Shown piece after piece: positions 45,229 through 54,890 of a stretch of 64,000 bases of DNA. Numbering within the stretch: position 1 is the stretch's first letter; every line of letters starts with the position of its first letter. The notes below the pieces were generated by a model. It ran no database searches. It was not told the DNA's origin and worked only from the letters and a program-made list of their open reading frames with translations. Source of the stretch: Phycisphaeraceae bacterium (GTDB lineage: Bacteria; Planctomycetota; Phycisphaerae; Phycisphaerales; Phycisphaeraceae); NCBI GenBank assembly GCA_029260595.1, contig JAJDCY010000028.1, forward strand, positions 1 through 64,000. Direction: 5' to 3'. The position numbers were made by a program, and so were the translations under genes.

Positions 45229-48200
45229 ATGGTTTCAAAGATGATGTCAAGCCACGATCTCATCGCTGGCGGACCGGACACGCCACGCCCCGGACTCGTT
45301 CTCCCTTGCAGCGGCGAGGCTGAGGGACGGGCGGAGTTGGCCACGTCGATCACGAACCGTGACATCATTCCTGGCTACAAGCTCCTTTCGCTGGCGGGTA
45401 TCGGAGGATCGGCAGCGGTCTGGAAAGCCCGGTGGCTAGAGACTGATCAGGTCGTTGCGGTCAAGCTCGTCACTTTGGAAGGCGGTAGCGCAACGCACCG
45501 CCGACGTTTTCTAGAAGAGATCAAGGTCGCGACAGCACTAGACCACCCCCACCTCGTCAGCGTGATCGAGAGCGGCTCGACAGACAACTTCCTGTTTTAC
45601 TCCATGGAGTTCATCGACGGACGGACGCTGACCGAGTACGTGCAGGAAAACTCGCTGACGCACACGGAGATCGTTGAGCTGTTCAAGACAATCTGTGAGG
45701 CCGTGTCGCACGCTCACGGAAGCGGAATAATCCACCGCGATCTGAAACCGGCGAACGTATTGATCGACAACGATGGCAGCCCACACATCTTGGACTTTGG
45801 GCTTGCGCGGCGAGATCTGCGCGAGTCCACTCAGATGACGGCGACGGCAGAGCTAGTCGGGACCGTCGCCTATATGTCACCAGAGCAGGCTCGTGGCGAC
45901 TGTCGCGCCGCAGCCGCAACGGACATATATGCCCTCGGTGTAATGCTGTACGAGGCCGTGACCGGGCGCCTTCCATACGACACCTCTGGAATGCTTGTAG
46001 ACGTGCTGACTCAGATCATCGACGGACGGCTGCTTCCGTTCGGCCGAGATCACAGCGAGATGATTGACGGCCTGGCACCGATCATCCTCAAGTGCCTGTC
46101 CTACGATCCCAGGTGCCGCTATCACACCGTTGCAGAGTTGAGAGCCGACCTGAACCGCGTTGCGCACCGACAGCCTATCCGGTTTAAACCCACCCCAATC
46201 CTGATCCGTTTAAGCGGAAGGCTCCAGGCGATTAAACGTCGGCGCCTCTCAGTGTCGGCTGCCGGGGTTGCAATTCTGATCGTCCTGGCCTGCAGCCTCA
46301 TACTGATTCAGCGACATCGTTTGCTAGAGTCAGCAGAGCGATCTCGTGCTGCGGACGCAATGGACACGGTGCACCTCACGCTGGCGAGCCAAGCGGTAAG
46401 AGACGGTAGTTCAGAAGATTCTCGAAGGCACCTGAGCGACTTGACCGAGCAGTCGCGAGGTTGGTACTGGCGGCACCTGGCTGCTCAGAGTCACTCGCTT
46501 CAGTTGACAGGCAGCGTTCCGGCACCGTTCCGCGCGATCGGGCTGACTGGCGACGGTTCCGAGTTGCTCGTCCATCAGTCAGGCGAAGCTCTAACGGCTT
46601 GGAACCTTCTCACAGGTCGCCGAACAGACCGTTGGCCTGATCTCGTCGGGTACACACGCAGCCTGAGTGTCACGCCTCGCCAGAGCGAAGTAATGGGGAC
46701 TACCGATGATGGTCGCCTGGTGCGATGGCGGTTCCGAGCCGGAACAACCCAGACCCTCGGGCCGGTTGGCGAGAAATGGCCAAGCGATTTGATCTGCAAT
46801 CCGCATAACGACCAACTGGTTGCCTATCAGCAGAGCCCTCAAACGGTAGTGACGGCCGAACTGACCGGGGGCTCGGTTCAACGTACAACGCTTCAATCAG
46901 CGAGCGTGATCAGTACCGCGGCGTGGTACGACCAGAACATCCTGATCACAGGTGGCGTCCGCTTGGGTGTCTGGGATGCGCGAACCGGCCAGTTGTTGGC
47001 TGAAACACCGGACCTGAGCGAGCAGATAACCCGCATCGCCGTGAACCACCCATCTGGTTCAATCGCTGCCGGGTCGACGAAAGGCTTGGTCCACATCTGG
47101 CACGACGGCCTGCTCCTCGGGCATCGTGAAATACGCCGCCACACCAGCCGGATCGCCCAAATTGCTTGGATGGGAGGGCACCTGTTGTCTGTTGACATGG
47201 AGGGCATCGCCTACCGCTGGGACGGTGAGACGGGAAAGCTACTTGAAAAGCCACGGCCCCATCATGGGCCAGTGCACTTTCTCGCATCGAGCAACAAGAT
47301 CAAGTGCTTCGTTGCTACGGATTCTGGTGGCGGGGTGGCTCTCTGGCCGGTGCCCGGGCCTGCATCATTGGAGCTGCTCGATCAGGGGACGCCTATCACG
47401 GCTTCACTCCGCACGTTCGGGGCCGATGCGTCCGTAGCGTGGGTTACCGCGCAAGGCGATATTACGGTGATATCACTTGGCGAAGACCTGACGATCCTTG
47501 ATCAACTTTCCGAAAGCCCGGTCGCTCTGGTTGATCATGAAATTCTCCCGAATCGCGAGCCGCGGGTAGCTGTGTCGGATGCAAGAACTTCGGTAACTGT
47601 TTACGGACCTGATCAGGCGTACGTGCTTTCGCTTCCCAAGGAGCCCGAAGTTCGCCTAGTTGCGATCCAGCTAAATCGCTACGGAGATCAAATCGCAGCA
47701 TCCACGACAGATGACCGGATTCTCGTCAGTGATATGACGAAGAGAGCGTTTACGACAGCACTCGCTGCAACCGGGCCATATCTCTGGACACCGAACGCTC
47801 AAGCACTCGTTACAACTTCCGCTGAGGAACCGGGCGTTCTGAGCAAAGTCAAAATCGACGACGGGAGCATCTCCGAGATCCTGAGGCTGCCTGACGGCGA
47901 GATCAGCGCGCTCACTTGGTCACCAGACAAGGCAGTGCTTTTGATCGGAACCGATCAGGGTGATCTCTATCGCTGGTCGGGCCAAGACAGTGATGATCCC
48001 CAACTACTGACCCACCTGGACGGCGGGGGAATCTTCGCCATCGCGATCAATCGCCATGGGGATCTGGCGGTTCTAAATGAAACATCGCTCCAGGTGGGTG
48101 ACCACTCTGGAGCGATGCCGTTCAGGAAGCTTGACGGCCTTGTTTCGACCGCCAGGCCCGAGATCACCTTCGGGCACGACGGAGCACATTTACACGCGAT

Positions 48201-48267
48201 CACCCTTGAAGGGGTCTTCACATGGTGTGCCCATCCATCCCGAGAATGCACTCTTAGAACTCAGTGA
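45229..48267 (+). CDS. Membrane Ser/Thr protein kinase with WD40-like C-terminal domain
   Basis: This is a 1012-residue Hanks-type kinase. Residues 50-310 are the catalytic domain: glycine loop LAGIGGSAAVWKA, K79 in VAVKL, E97, catalytic HRDLKPANVL (D171) and DFGLA (189-191), then GTVAYMSPEQARGD. A single membrane helix is predicted at about 342-360 (VSAAGVAILIVLACSLILI). The remaining 640 residues form repeats with WDARTGQLLAE and LVHIWHDG phrases, a beta-propeller of the WD40 type on the other side of the membrane. This layout is common in Planctomycetes. A sensor role is inferred. Its 3' end overlaps the convergent small gene by 14 bp. Confidence 0.88.
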   Translation: MVSKMMSSHDLIAGGPDTPRPGLVLPCSGEAEGRAELATSITNRDIIPGYKLLSLAGIGGSAAVWKARWLETDQVVAVKLVTLEGGSATHRRRFLEEIKVATALDHPHLVSVIESGSTDNFLFYSMEFIDGRTLTEYVQENSLTHTEIVELFKTICEAVSHAHGSGIIHRDLKPANVLIDNDGSPHILDFGLARRDLRESTQMTATAELVGTVAYMSPEQARGDCRAAAATDIYALGVMLYEAVTGRLPYDTSGMLVDVLTQIIDGRLLPFGRDHSEMIDGLAPIILKCLSYDPRCRYHTVAELRADLNRVAHRQPIRFKPTPILIRLSGRLQAIKRRRLSVSAAGVAILIVLACSLILIQRHRLLESAERSRAADAMDTVHLTLASQAVRDGSSEDSRRHLSDLTEQSRGWYWRHLAAQSHSLQLTGSVPAPFRAIGLTGDGSELLVHQSGEALTAWNLLTGRRTDRWPDLVGYTRSLSVTPRQSEVMGTTDDGRLVRWRFRAGTTQTLGPVGEKWPSDLICNPHNDQLVAYQQSPQTVVTAELTGGSVQRTTLQSASVISTAAWYDQNILITGGVRLGVWDARTGQLLAETPDLSEQITRIAVNHPSGSIAAGSTKGLVHIWHDGLLLGHREIRRHTSRIAQIAWMGGHLLSVDMEGIAYRWDGETGKLLEKPRPHHGPVHFLASSNKIKCFVATDSGGGVALWPVPGPASLELLDQGTPITASLRTFGADASVAWVTAQGDITVISLGEDLTILDQLSESPVALVDHEILPNREPRVAVSDARTSVTVYGPDQAYVLSLPKEPEVRLVAIQLNRYGDQIAASTTDDRILVSDMTKRAFTTALAATGPYLWTPNAQALVTTSAEEPGVLSKVKIDDGSISEILRLPDGEISALTWSPDKAVLLIGTDQGDLYRWSGQDSDDPQLLTHLDGGGIFAIAINRHGDLAVLNETSLQVGDHSGAMPFRKLDGLVSTARPEITFGHDGAHLHAITLEGVFTWCAHPSRECTLRTQ

Positions 48268-48547
48268 CAACCGCCGCGGCAGGGCCGGCACCAACTTCCT
48301 TATAAGTGCCAATCGGATTATTGGCCGCTGGCTCACGACGAAGGATCAGCGGCGACGCACAGTCCCCAGGGCCGTTGACCGTCCGCATCTCCCATGTCGT
48401 AACTCCACCGATGGTTACGACGAATAGATAGATAGCCTGAAAGTCACCCGTTCCGCCCGCGTATAGAGACGGGTTAATTTCATCGACGACCTGCTGCCCG
48501 ATACACGGGTTCTGGACCGAAATGTGAACAGTTGCTGGATTAGCCAT
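48254..48547 (-). CDS. Small protein of unknown function convergent with the kinase
   Basis: The ATG at 48547 is preceded by AAGGAAG. The 97-residue product (MANPATVHISVQNPCIGQQ at the start) looks like a compact beta-rich domain with NPSLYAGGTGDFQAIYLFVV and ends GAGPAAAVVTEF. No signal peptide is evident and I do not recognise a family. The 3' ends of this gene and the kinase gene overlap by 14 bp on opposite strands. Confidence 0.55.
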   Translation of the reverse strand: MANPATVHISVQNPCIGQQVVDEINPSLYAGGTGDFQAIYLFVVTIGGVTTWEMRTVNGPGDCASPLILRREPAANNPIGTYKEVGAGPAAAVVTEF

Positions 48548-48972
48548 TGTAGTCTTCCTTAGGTTAAAGAAACAGATATCGCGCACAGGCCTTCAGCAAC
48601 ACACGACGGGCCGTCACCCGCGATTGCTTCTTAGGCTTCCACGCCCACAAACAACGATGAGATCCAGGATCCTGTGGTCTCTACTACTGGATACGCAGTA
48701 ACTAGGTCGATCTTGCGCGCCTGAGAATAAATTATACAAGTTTCTCATGTCACGCCAGCCTCAGGGCTTGCAATCACGGATTTGTGCTTCGATCTTGTAG
48801 ATGTTAGGAGGCGGTGGGGAAAGGGTCTTGTTGGCATCGTCGTTTGTGATAAAATCAGCATTGAAGGTGAGGGGAGTCTTCTCACCGGGTGTTTTTGGCG
48901 GGAGCTCCCCGGCTAGAGATCCTCAGCATTTCGAGGGGGGACCGCAGTCAGTGCTATAAGAAGGCCCACTCG
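48548..48972. other. Intergenic region upstream of a PEP-CTERM gene
   Basis: This AT-richer stretch has no gene. It holds the promoter candidate at 48828-48855 and, after it, a hairpin ggtgag (48866-48871) / ctcacc (48881-48886) followed by gggtgttttt, which could act as a leader hairpin or attenuator. Confidence 0.4.
48828..48855 (+). promoter_or_regulatory. Candidate promoter of the PEP-CTERM gene
   Basis: TTGTTG (48828-48833) and TAAAAT (48850-48855) are 16 bp apart, about 120 bp before the ATG at 48973. Confidence 0.4.
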
Positions 48973-49647
48973 ATGCGTCGAAGAACGTTTGCAATATTGG
49001 TAGGCCTAATCGCTGCTACCGCTCCCTCGCTACATGCCGGATACCTGCAAAGCCCGATTACGACTGTGGAGCGTGATGGCGCTTCCTCGGTGTTCCTGTC
49101 AGCCACACCACCGGGGCCGAGTTCGACGAACATGGGCGTTAGTGGATCAGTCGACTATGCGATCCTGTCGCCTATTGAATTTCACTCGATGGACCCGCTG
49201 GAGCTAGTGTTTGTGATTACTAATCCAGTCCAGCAGAGTTCCGAAACCTACACTGAGCACAAGATCTTCGGGTTGACGTCGAATGTCAGCGGTGACGCAT
49301 GGGGCGGATTCCGTGTGGAGATCGGCCTAATCGGACAGACAGGCGGTTTTGAAGTCGTTGGCGGTAGTCAGCCAGGTCTTGTGATCGATCCTTTCGACCT
49401 CTCCAACTCGATGGGCTTTAACACGACGATGACTCGTCAGGAACAGTTCACCGTTGAATGGACTGGTGATGTACCCGCGGGCTTCAACTTCATGACGCTG
49501 GCTGTCCACGTCCCAGACAGCCCCCTGATCTTTGACCAAGCTGAGTTTCGCCTTAGGATGACGCCGATCCCGATACCCGAGCCAGCGGCGGCGGCAATGC
49601 TTGGTGTGGGCATGTTGGGCACGATTGCGTTCCGGATGCGTCGGTAG
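48973..49647 (+). CDS. Secreted PEP-CTERM protein of unknown function
   Basis: The ATG at 48973 gives 224 residues beginning MRRRTFAILVGLIAATAPSLHA, a standard signal peptide; AAGAAGG lies upstream at about 8 nt. The mature part is beta-rich (HSMDPLELVFVITNPVQQ; FTVEWTGDVPAGFNFMTLAVHV). The C-terminus IPEPAAAAMLGVGMLGTIAF plus RMRR is a PEP-CTERM sorting signal. It is island cargo but depends on the host exosortase for processing. No enzymatic motif is visible. Confidence 0.8.
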   Translation: MRRRTFAILVGLIAATAPSLHAGYLQSPITTVERDGASSVFLSATPPGPSSTNMGVSGSVDYAILSPIEFHSMDPLELVFVITNPVQQSSETYTEHKIFGLTSNVSGDAWGGFRVEIGLIGQTGGFEVVGGSQPGLVIDPFDLSNSMGFNTTMTRQEQFTVEWTGDVPAGFNFMTLAVHVPDSPLIFDQAEFRLRMTPIPIPEPAAAAMLGVGMLGTIAFRMRR

Positions 49648-49733
49648 GCTCCACTGACGACTTGGCAAGGGCGCATCGGTTGCTCGACCAAGTCCAGTCA
49701 ACTCAATCTATGACACGGCAAGGTGATCGAGTG

Positions 49734-50537
49734 ATGGCGTTCGAGAGCCCGGGGCCGCGAGAGCCGGGTCAGACGATACGTTGCAGTAGTGAGCGCCGCG
49801 TCGACCTGCGGTTCGAACCGCGGGGGCGCTGCCGTCAACGACGACACCCCAACGGGTTCTCTCTTATAGAGATACTGGTCGTGCTCGGGATCATCGGCAC
49901 ACTTCTTTCCATGATATTGCCGGTCCTCGCGCGGGCCCGCGAGTCTGCGGAGAGCATTGCCTGTCAGAGCAACCTCCATCAGATCCATGTTGGCTGGGTA
50001 TCGGGCCTGTCGGGCCGTGACCATCGGATGCCCTATACCTCATCTGTGACGTTCTTCGAGTTGCCTAGGTGGCACCACGTTCTCGATGCTGAGTTTCCGG
50101 GCGCACCAGTCATTTCCGACAACGGCCACACGTCCTTCAATGCTTGTCCGACCATCCAGCGCGTCTACCGACAGCCTGTCTACTCCTTCGCCCGCTGGGG
50201 ATATGCGATCAACATGGTCGCAGACAGCTCGCAAACGGACAGCGCCAAGAGGTTCAATGATCGGATGTCCTGGGACATGATCCGCAACCCGAGCCAGTAC
50301 CCAATCTTTATGGACCCTGAGGTGTATGAGATCTCGGACGGCACATTCATCGCCGCGCGGTCCGCCCCCAACACGACGGCGAGTCAACTGCAACATTGGG
50401 GCGTCGGAGCGCCTCATGGCGGCGGGGAAGTAACCAACGCGGTATTCGCAGACGGCTCTGTTTCGTCGACTCCACATAATCAGATCATGGAGCAGTGCCC
50501 GGACGAGCTGCACCTCGCTTGGTTCGACAATGACTAG
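49734..50537 (+). CDS. Prepilin-like protein with H-X9-DG C-terminal motif
   Basis: The 267-residue protein has the type IV pilin/pseudopilin N-methylation motif NGFSLIEILVVLGIIGTLL, cut after the Gly and with E5 in place, followed by the helix continuing RARESAESIACQSNLHQIH. The C-terminal HGGGEVTNAVFADGSV is the motif shared by the very numerous DUF1559-like prepilin proteins of Planctomycetes. The ATG at 49734 has AAGGTG upstream; it leaves a long, Arg-rich leader, and earlier in-frame starts exist. It lies just after the PEP-CTERM gene and may be co-transcribed. Confidence 0.75.
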   Translation: MAFESPGPREPGQTIRCSSERRVDLRFEPRGRCRQRRHPNGFSLIEILVVLGIIGTLLSMILPVLARARESAESIACQSNLHQIHVGWVSGLSGRDHRMPYTSSVTFFELPRWHHVLDAEFPGAPVISDNGHTSFNACPTIQRVYRQPVYSFARWGYAINMVADSSQTDSAKRFNDRMSWDMIRNPSQYPIFMDPEVYEISDGTFIAARSAPNTTASQLQHWGVGAPHGGGEVTNAVFADGSVSSTPHNQIMEQCPDELHLAWFDND

Positions 50538-51032
50538 GTCGTGTTTCGTACGGGGACATAAAATACTGCCTGATCATGGCAGTCATGGCATGGCTAGGAC
50601 GTTGAGAGCGGCCTTTTCATCGCGAGTACCGATCCGGGAGGCGTGCCTGAGCGAGCCGATGTCACCCTCGATAACGTCGCATCAGCATCGGGGGTGGCGG
50701 TTGACACGGGGGCAGAGCCGCCCAGCCTGCGGCCGTGGGGCTTGGTCTGCTCGGAGGTAACATGGGGGGTACGATGACCGTATAACCACAACGCCACACA
50801 CGCCGACCGGGGTATTGGCCTGGTGTGACACCGCGCGATTCGACTCATTGAGGCAGGCCTTTCCCGCCACTAGCATTAGGTGAGTCTGGGGCTCTCGAAA
50901 TAGAGTCGGCGCCGCAGTGACCGCCGCGCGACGAGACCGGCGGAAAGTATGACGCCCCACCTGTGGGTAGAGCCCGCGTCGCCCCGGGGGGGGTCGCTTC
51001 GCCGACCCCGTAGCTCCGATCAAGCATCCGGC
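50538..51032. other. Gap upstream of the restriction-modification operon
   Basis: There is no convincing gene. A tiny seven-codon frame (ATG 50762, stop 50785) follows GGAGGT at 50753-50758, but the spacing is short. A run of eight G lies at 50986-50993, about 40 bp before hsdR. The operon promoter should be here; I found no well-formed pair. Confidence 0.35.
50986..50993 (+). repeat. G8 homopolymer upstream of hsdR
   Basis: Eight consecutive G residues follow gcccc, 39 bp before the hsdR ATG, in the presumed leader or promoter region. Confidence 0.8.
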
Positions 51033-53399
51033 ATGGACAAAAAAGCCCTTACCGAAACAGATATCCGCACCAAGTTCATCACTCCTGCGATTGCCGGCGA
51101 GGGCGGAGCTGGTTGGGATGTGATGACCCAAATGCTGGAGGAGCACTACTTCACCAAGGGTCGGGTCATCGTGCGCGGGAAGACGGTGAAGCGGGGTGAC
51201 GCGAAGAAGGCCGACTACATCCTGCGATATAGGCCCAACCTCCCCATTGCGATCGTCGAAGCCAAGGACAACAACCACGCCGTGGGTGCCGGCATGCAAC
51301 AGGCGCTCGAGTACGCCGAGATCCTGGACGTACCCTTCGCCTACAGCTCGAATGGTGACGCGTTCCTAGAGCACGACAGGACCGGCGCCTCGGACCCCGT
51401 CGAGAGAGAGATCCCCCTGGATCAGTTCCCGTCCCCGCAGGACCTCTGGGCACGCTACCGTGCCTCGAAGGGTCTCACCGACACCCAGGAGGCCGTCACC
51501 ACACAGGACTACTTCGACGATCTATCCGGCAAGAAACCGCGTTACTACCAACACATCGCGATCAACCGAGCCGTTGAAGCCATCGCGCGCGGCGAGAACC
51601 GCATCCTGCTGGTCATGGCCACGGGCACCGGCAAGACCTACACCGCCTTCCAGATCATCTGGCGCCTCTGGAAGTCGGCTGCCAAGAAGCGGATCCTCTT
51701 CCTCGTAGATCGCAACATCCTCGCCGACCAAACAAAGACAAACGACTTCAAGCCCTTCGGTAAAGCGATGACGAAGATCACGAACCGAACGGCAGACAAG
51801 GCGTTTGAGATCTACCTGTCCCTATACCAGGCCGTGACGGGCGCCGAGGAAGAGCAGAACATCTACAAGCAGTTCTCGCCTGACTTCTTTGATCTGGTCG
51901 TCGTGGATGAATGCCACCGCGGAAGCGCGGCTGTAGACGCCGCGTGGCGCAAGGTGCTGGAGTACTTCTCGTCGGCGACACAGATCGGCATGACCGCCAC
52001 GCCCAAGGAGACAAAGGACGTCTCGAACATCGAATACTTCGGCGACCCGATCTACACCTACTCGCTCAAGCAGGGTATCTCGGACGGCTTCCTCGCACCG
52101 TACAAGGTGGTGCGGTACGGCCTCGACAAAGACCTCGACGGGTGGCGCCCAGAGCAGGGACAGACAGACAAGTACGGCGAGCTGATCGAAGATCGCGAGT
52201 ACAACACACTGGACTACGACAAGACGCTTATCCTCGAGAAGCGCACAAAGCTCGTCGCAGCCAAGGTCACCGAGTTCCTCAAGGCCACCGACCGCTTCGC
52301 CAAGACCATTATCTTCTGCGAGAACATCGACCATGCCCGGAGGATGCGGGAGGCCATGGTCAACGCCAACCCAGACCTCGCCTCAGCCAACCGGCGCTAC
52401 GTCATGCAGATCACCGGCGATAACGACGAGGGCAAGGCCCAGCTCGACAACTTCATCGACCCGGAATCGACCTTCCCCGTGATCGCGACAACGTCTCAGC
52501 TGATGTCCACGGGTGTCGACGCCCAGACCTGCCACCTGATCGTGCTCGACAAACGCATCAACTCCATGACCGAGTTCAAGCAGATCATCGGACGCGGTAC
52601 GCGCATCAACGAGGACTACAATAAGTTCTTCTTCACGATCATCGATTTCAGGCAGGCCACGGCTCTGTTCGCCGACCCCGACTTCGACGGCGACCCCGTT
52701 CAGATCTATGAGCCCGGCCCGAATGACCCGCCCGTCCCGCCTGAGGGGCCGCCGGAAGGAGGCGAGCAGGATCCCGACGGGCCAGTCATCGTGGACCCGC
52801 CGATCGGCCCCGGTCCGGACGGTGGAGGATCGCCGGTTAAGTACTACGTCGACAACGTCGAGGTCGCCGTCGCCACCGAGCGCGTCCAATACCTCGATGA
52901 GAACGGCAAGCTCATCACCGAGTCGCTCAAGGACTACTCGCGCAAAGCCGTGCTCAAGGGTTACGCCTCCCTTGATCAGTTCCTCACCGCCTGGAACCAG
53001 GCCGATCGCAAGCAGGCCATCATCGAAGAGCTCACCGCTAAGGGCGTCTTCCTCGAAGAGCTCGCCGAGCAGGTTGGCCTCGACTATGACGCCTTCGACC
53101 TGGTCTGCCACATCGCCTACGACCAGCCGCCGCTGACACGCCGCGAGCGCGCCGACCGGGTCAAGAAACGCAACGTCTTCGGCCAATACGGCGAGCGGGC
53201 CCGCGCCGTTCTCCAGGCCCTGCTCGATAAGTACACCGATGGGGGGATCAAGAGCCTCGAATCGCTCGACATCCTCAAGGTCGACCCGCTCACCACCCTC
53301 GGCACACCGATCGAGATCGTCGAGATCTTCGGGGGCAAGGCGAATTATCTCGCCGCCATCCACGAACTAGAAGCCCAGCTCTATCAAGAAGCCGCCTAG
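51033..53399 (+). CDS. hsdR: Type I restriction enzyme, R subunit
   Basis: The 788-residue motor and nuclease subunit has the HSDR_N nuclease domain (residues 1-150) with D61 in KADYILRY and the EAK triad (76-78) in IAIVEAKDN. The helicase part has Walker A MATGTGKT (195-202), DECH box (292-295), GMTATP and the late IIGRGTRINEDYNKFFFTIIDF. The C-terminal third, starting at about residue 620 after a Pro/Gly-rich linker (PGPNDPPVPPEGPPEGG), resembles the EcoEI R C-terminal domain that docks to the methylase. The ATG at 51033 gives a normal N-terminus but has no strong ribosome site. Confidence 0.93.
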   Translation: MDKKALTETDIRTKFITPAIAGEGGAGWDVMTQMLEEHYFTKGRVIVRGKTVKRGDAKKADYILRYRPNLPIAIVEAKDNNHAVGAGMQQALEYAEILDVPFAYSSNGDAFLEHDRTGASDPVEREIPLDQFPSPQDLWARYRASKGLTDTQEAVTTQDYFDDLSGKKPRYYQHIAINRAVEAIARGENRILLVMATGTGKTYTAFQIIWRLWKSAAKKRILFLVDRNILADQTKTNDFKPFGKAMTKITNRTADKAFEIYLSLYQAVTGAEEEQNIYKQFSPDFFDLVVVDECHRGSAAVDAAWRKVLEYFSSATQIGMTATPKETKDVSNIEYFGDPIYTYSLKQGISDGFLAPYKVVRYGLDKDLDGWRPEQGQTDKYGELIEDREYNTLDYDKTLILEKRTKLVAAKVTEFLKATDRFAKTIIFCENIDHARRMREAMVNANPDLASANRRYVMQITGDNDEGKAQLDNFIDPESTFPVIATTSQLMSTGVDAQTCHLIVLDKRINSMTEFKQIIGRGTRINEDYNKFFFTIIDFRQATALFADPDFDGDPVQIYEPGPNDPPVPPEGPPEGGEQDPDGPVIVDPPIGPGPDGGGSPVKYYVDNVEVAVATERVQYLDENGKLITESLKDYSRKAVLKGYASLDQFLTAWNQADRKQAIIEELTAKGVFLEELAEQVGLDYDAFDLVCHIAYDQPPLTRRERADRVKKRNVFGQYGERARAVLQALLDKYTDGGIKSLESLDILKVDPLTTLGTPIEIVEIFGGKANYLAAIHELEAQLYQEAA

Positions 53400-53402
53400 C
53401 CG

Positions 53403-54890
53403 ATGCCCAACGTCTCCAACATCGTCAAGACCATCCAGGACATCATGCGCAAGGACGCCGGCACCTACGGCGATGCGCAGCGGCTGGAACAGCTCGGCTG
53501 GATGTTCTTCCTGAAGATCTTCGACGACCGCGAGAAGGAGATGGCGCTCGTCCGCGACAAATACAGGTCGCCCCTGCCCAAACACCTCCGCTGGTCCAAC
53601 TGGGCTTCGGATGACGAAGGCATCACCGGCGAGGCCCTTCTCGACTTCGTCAACAACACCCTCCTGCCCAAGCTCAAGGGGCTGACCGGCGGCGGCGACA
53701 AGATCGCCGGGCTGATCCGCACGGCCTTCGAGGACGCCAACAACTACATGAAGAACGGCACGTTGATGCGGCAGGTCATCAACAAGATCAACGGGATCGA
53801 CTTCAACGCCACCGACGACCGCCACATGTTCGGCGACATCTACGAGAAGCTGCTCAAGGATCTCCAGTCCGCAGGCAACGCCGGCGAGTTCTACACCCCC
53901 CGCGCCATCACCCGGTTCATCGTCGAGCAGGTCAACCCACGCCTCGGCGAGACCCTGCTCGACCCCGCCTGCGGCACCGGCGGCTTCCTCGTCTGCGCGA
54001 TCGAGCACCTGCGCAAGCAGGCCAAGACCGAGGCCGATGAGCGCACCATTCAGGATTGCTTCGCCGGCATCGAAAAAAAGCACCTCCCGCACATCCTGTG
54101 CATGACCAACCTCCTCCTGCACGGCATCGATGTCCCTTCCAACGTCCGCCACGACAACACCCTCGCCCGCCCCCTGCGCGACTGGGGCCCGAAGACGCGT
54201 GTGGACGTCATCGTGACGAACCCGCCCTTCGGCGGGATGGAAGAGGACGGGATCGAGGCCAACTTCCCCGCCGACTTTCGCACACGCGAGACGGCCGACC
54301 TCTTCCTCGTGCTCCTCATGAAGGTCCTCAAGCCCGGTGGCCGGGCCGGCCTTGTTTTACCGGACGGGACCCTCTTCGGCGAGGGGGTCAAGACCCGCAT
54401 CAAAGAGAAGCTGCTCACCGAGTGCAACCTGCACACGATCGTCCGCCTGCCCAACGGTGTCTTCAACCCCTACACCAGCATCCGCACCAACCTCCTTTTC
54501 TTCACCAAGGGTGCGCCCACCCGGGAAGTCTGGTTCTATGAGCACCCGTACCCACCCGGCGCCAAGAGCTACAACAAGTCCAAGCCCATCCGCATCGAAG
54601 AGTTCCAAGCCGAGCGAAAATGGTGGGGCAAGCCCGACAAAAAGGGCCTCTACAGCAAACGCGTTGAGAACGAGCAAGCCTGGCGAGTCTCCATCGACCA
54701 GATCAAAGCCGGCAACTTCAACCTCGACCTGAAAAACCCGCACAACCCCGACACCGGCCCCGGCGACGTGGACCAACTCCTGCCCGAATACGAAAACCTC
54801 CTCACCCAGATCGCCAAGACGCGGTCAAAGCTGAAACAGGAACTCCACCACGCACTGACCGCGACGTCCGATGGCGGGACCGCTGAATGA
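53403..54890 (+). CDS. hsdM: Type I DNA methyltransferase, M subunit
   Basis: The 495-residue N6-adenine methyltransferase has a helical HsdM_N domain (VKTIQDIMRKDAGTYGDAQR), SAM motif I DPACGTGGFLV (187-197) and catalytic motif IV NPPF (273-276), preceded by AGEFYTPRAIT, the usual type I signature. It starts 3 bp after hsdR and overlaps hsdS by four bases (ATGA). It methylates the bipartite site chosen by HsdS and protects host DNA. Strongly C-ending codons distinguish hsdR and hsdM from the kinase part of the island. Confidence 0.95.
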   Translation: MPNVSNIVKTIQDIMRKDAGTYGDAQRLEQLGWMFFLKIFDDREKEMALVRDKYRSPLPKHLRWSNWASDDEGITGEALLDFVNNTLLPKLKGLTGGGDKIAGLIRTAFEDANNYMKNGTLMRQVINKINGIDFNATDDRHMFGDIYEKLLKDLQSAGNAGEFYTPRAITRFIVEQVNPRLGETLLDPACGTGGFLVCAIEHLRKQAKTEADERTIQDCFAGIEKKHLPHILCMTNLLLHGIDVPSNVRHDNTLARPLRDWGPKTRVDVIVTNPPFGGMEEDGIEANFPADFRTRETADLFLVLLMKVLKPGGRAGLVLPDGTLFGEGVKTRIKEKLLTECNLHTIVRLPNGVFNPYTSIRTNLLFFTKGAPTREVWFYEHPYPPGAKSYNKSKPIRIEEFQAERKWWGKPDKKGLYSKRVENEQAWRVSIDQIKAGNFNLDLKNPHNPDTGPGDVDQLLPEYENLLTQIAKTRSKLKQELHHALTATSDGGTAE

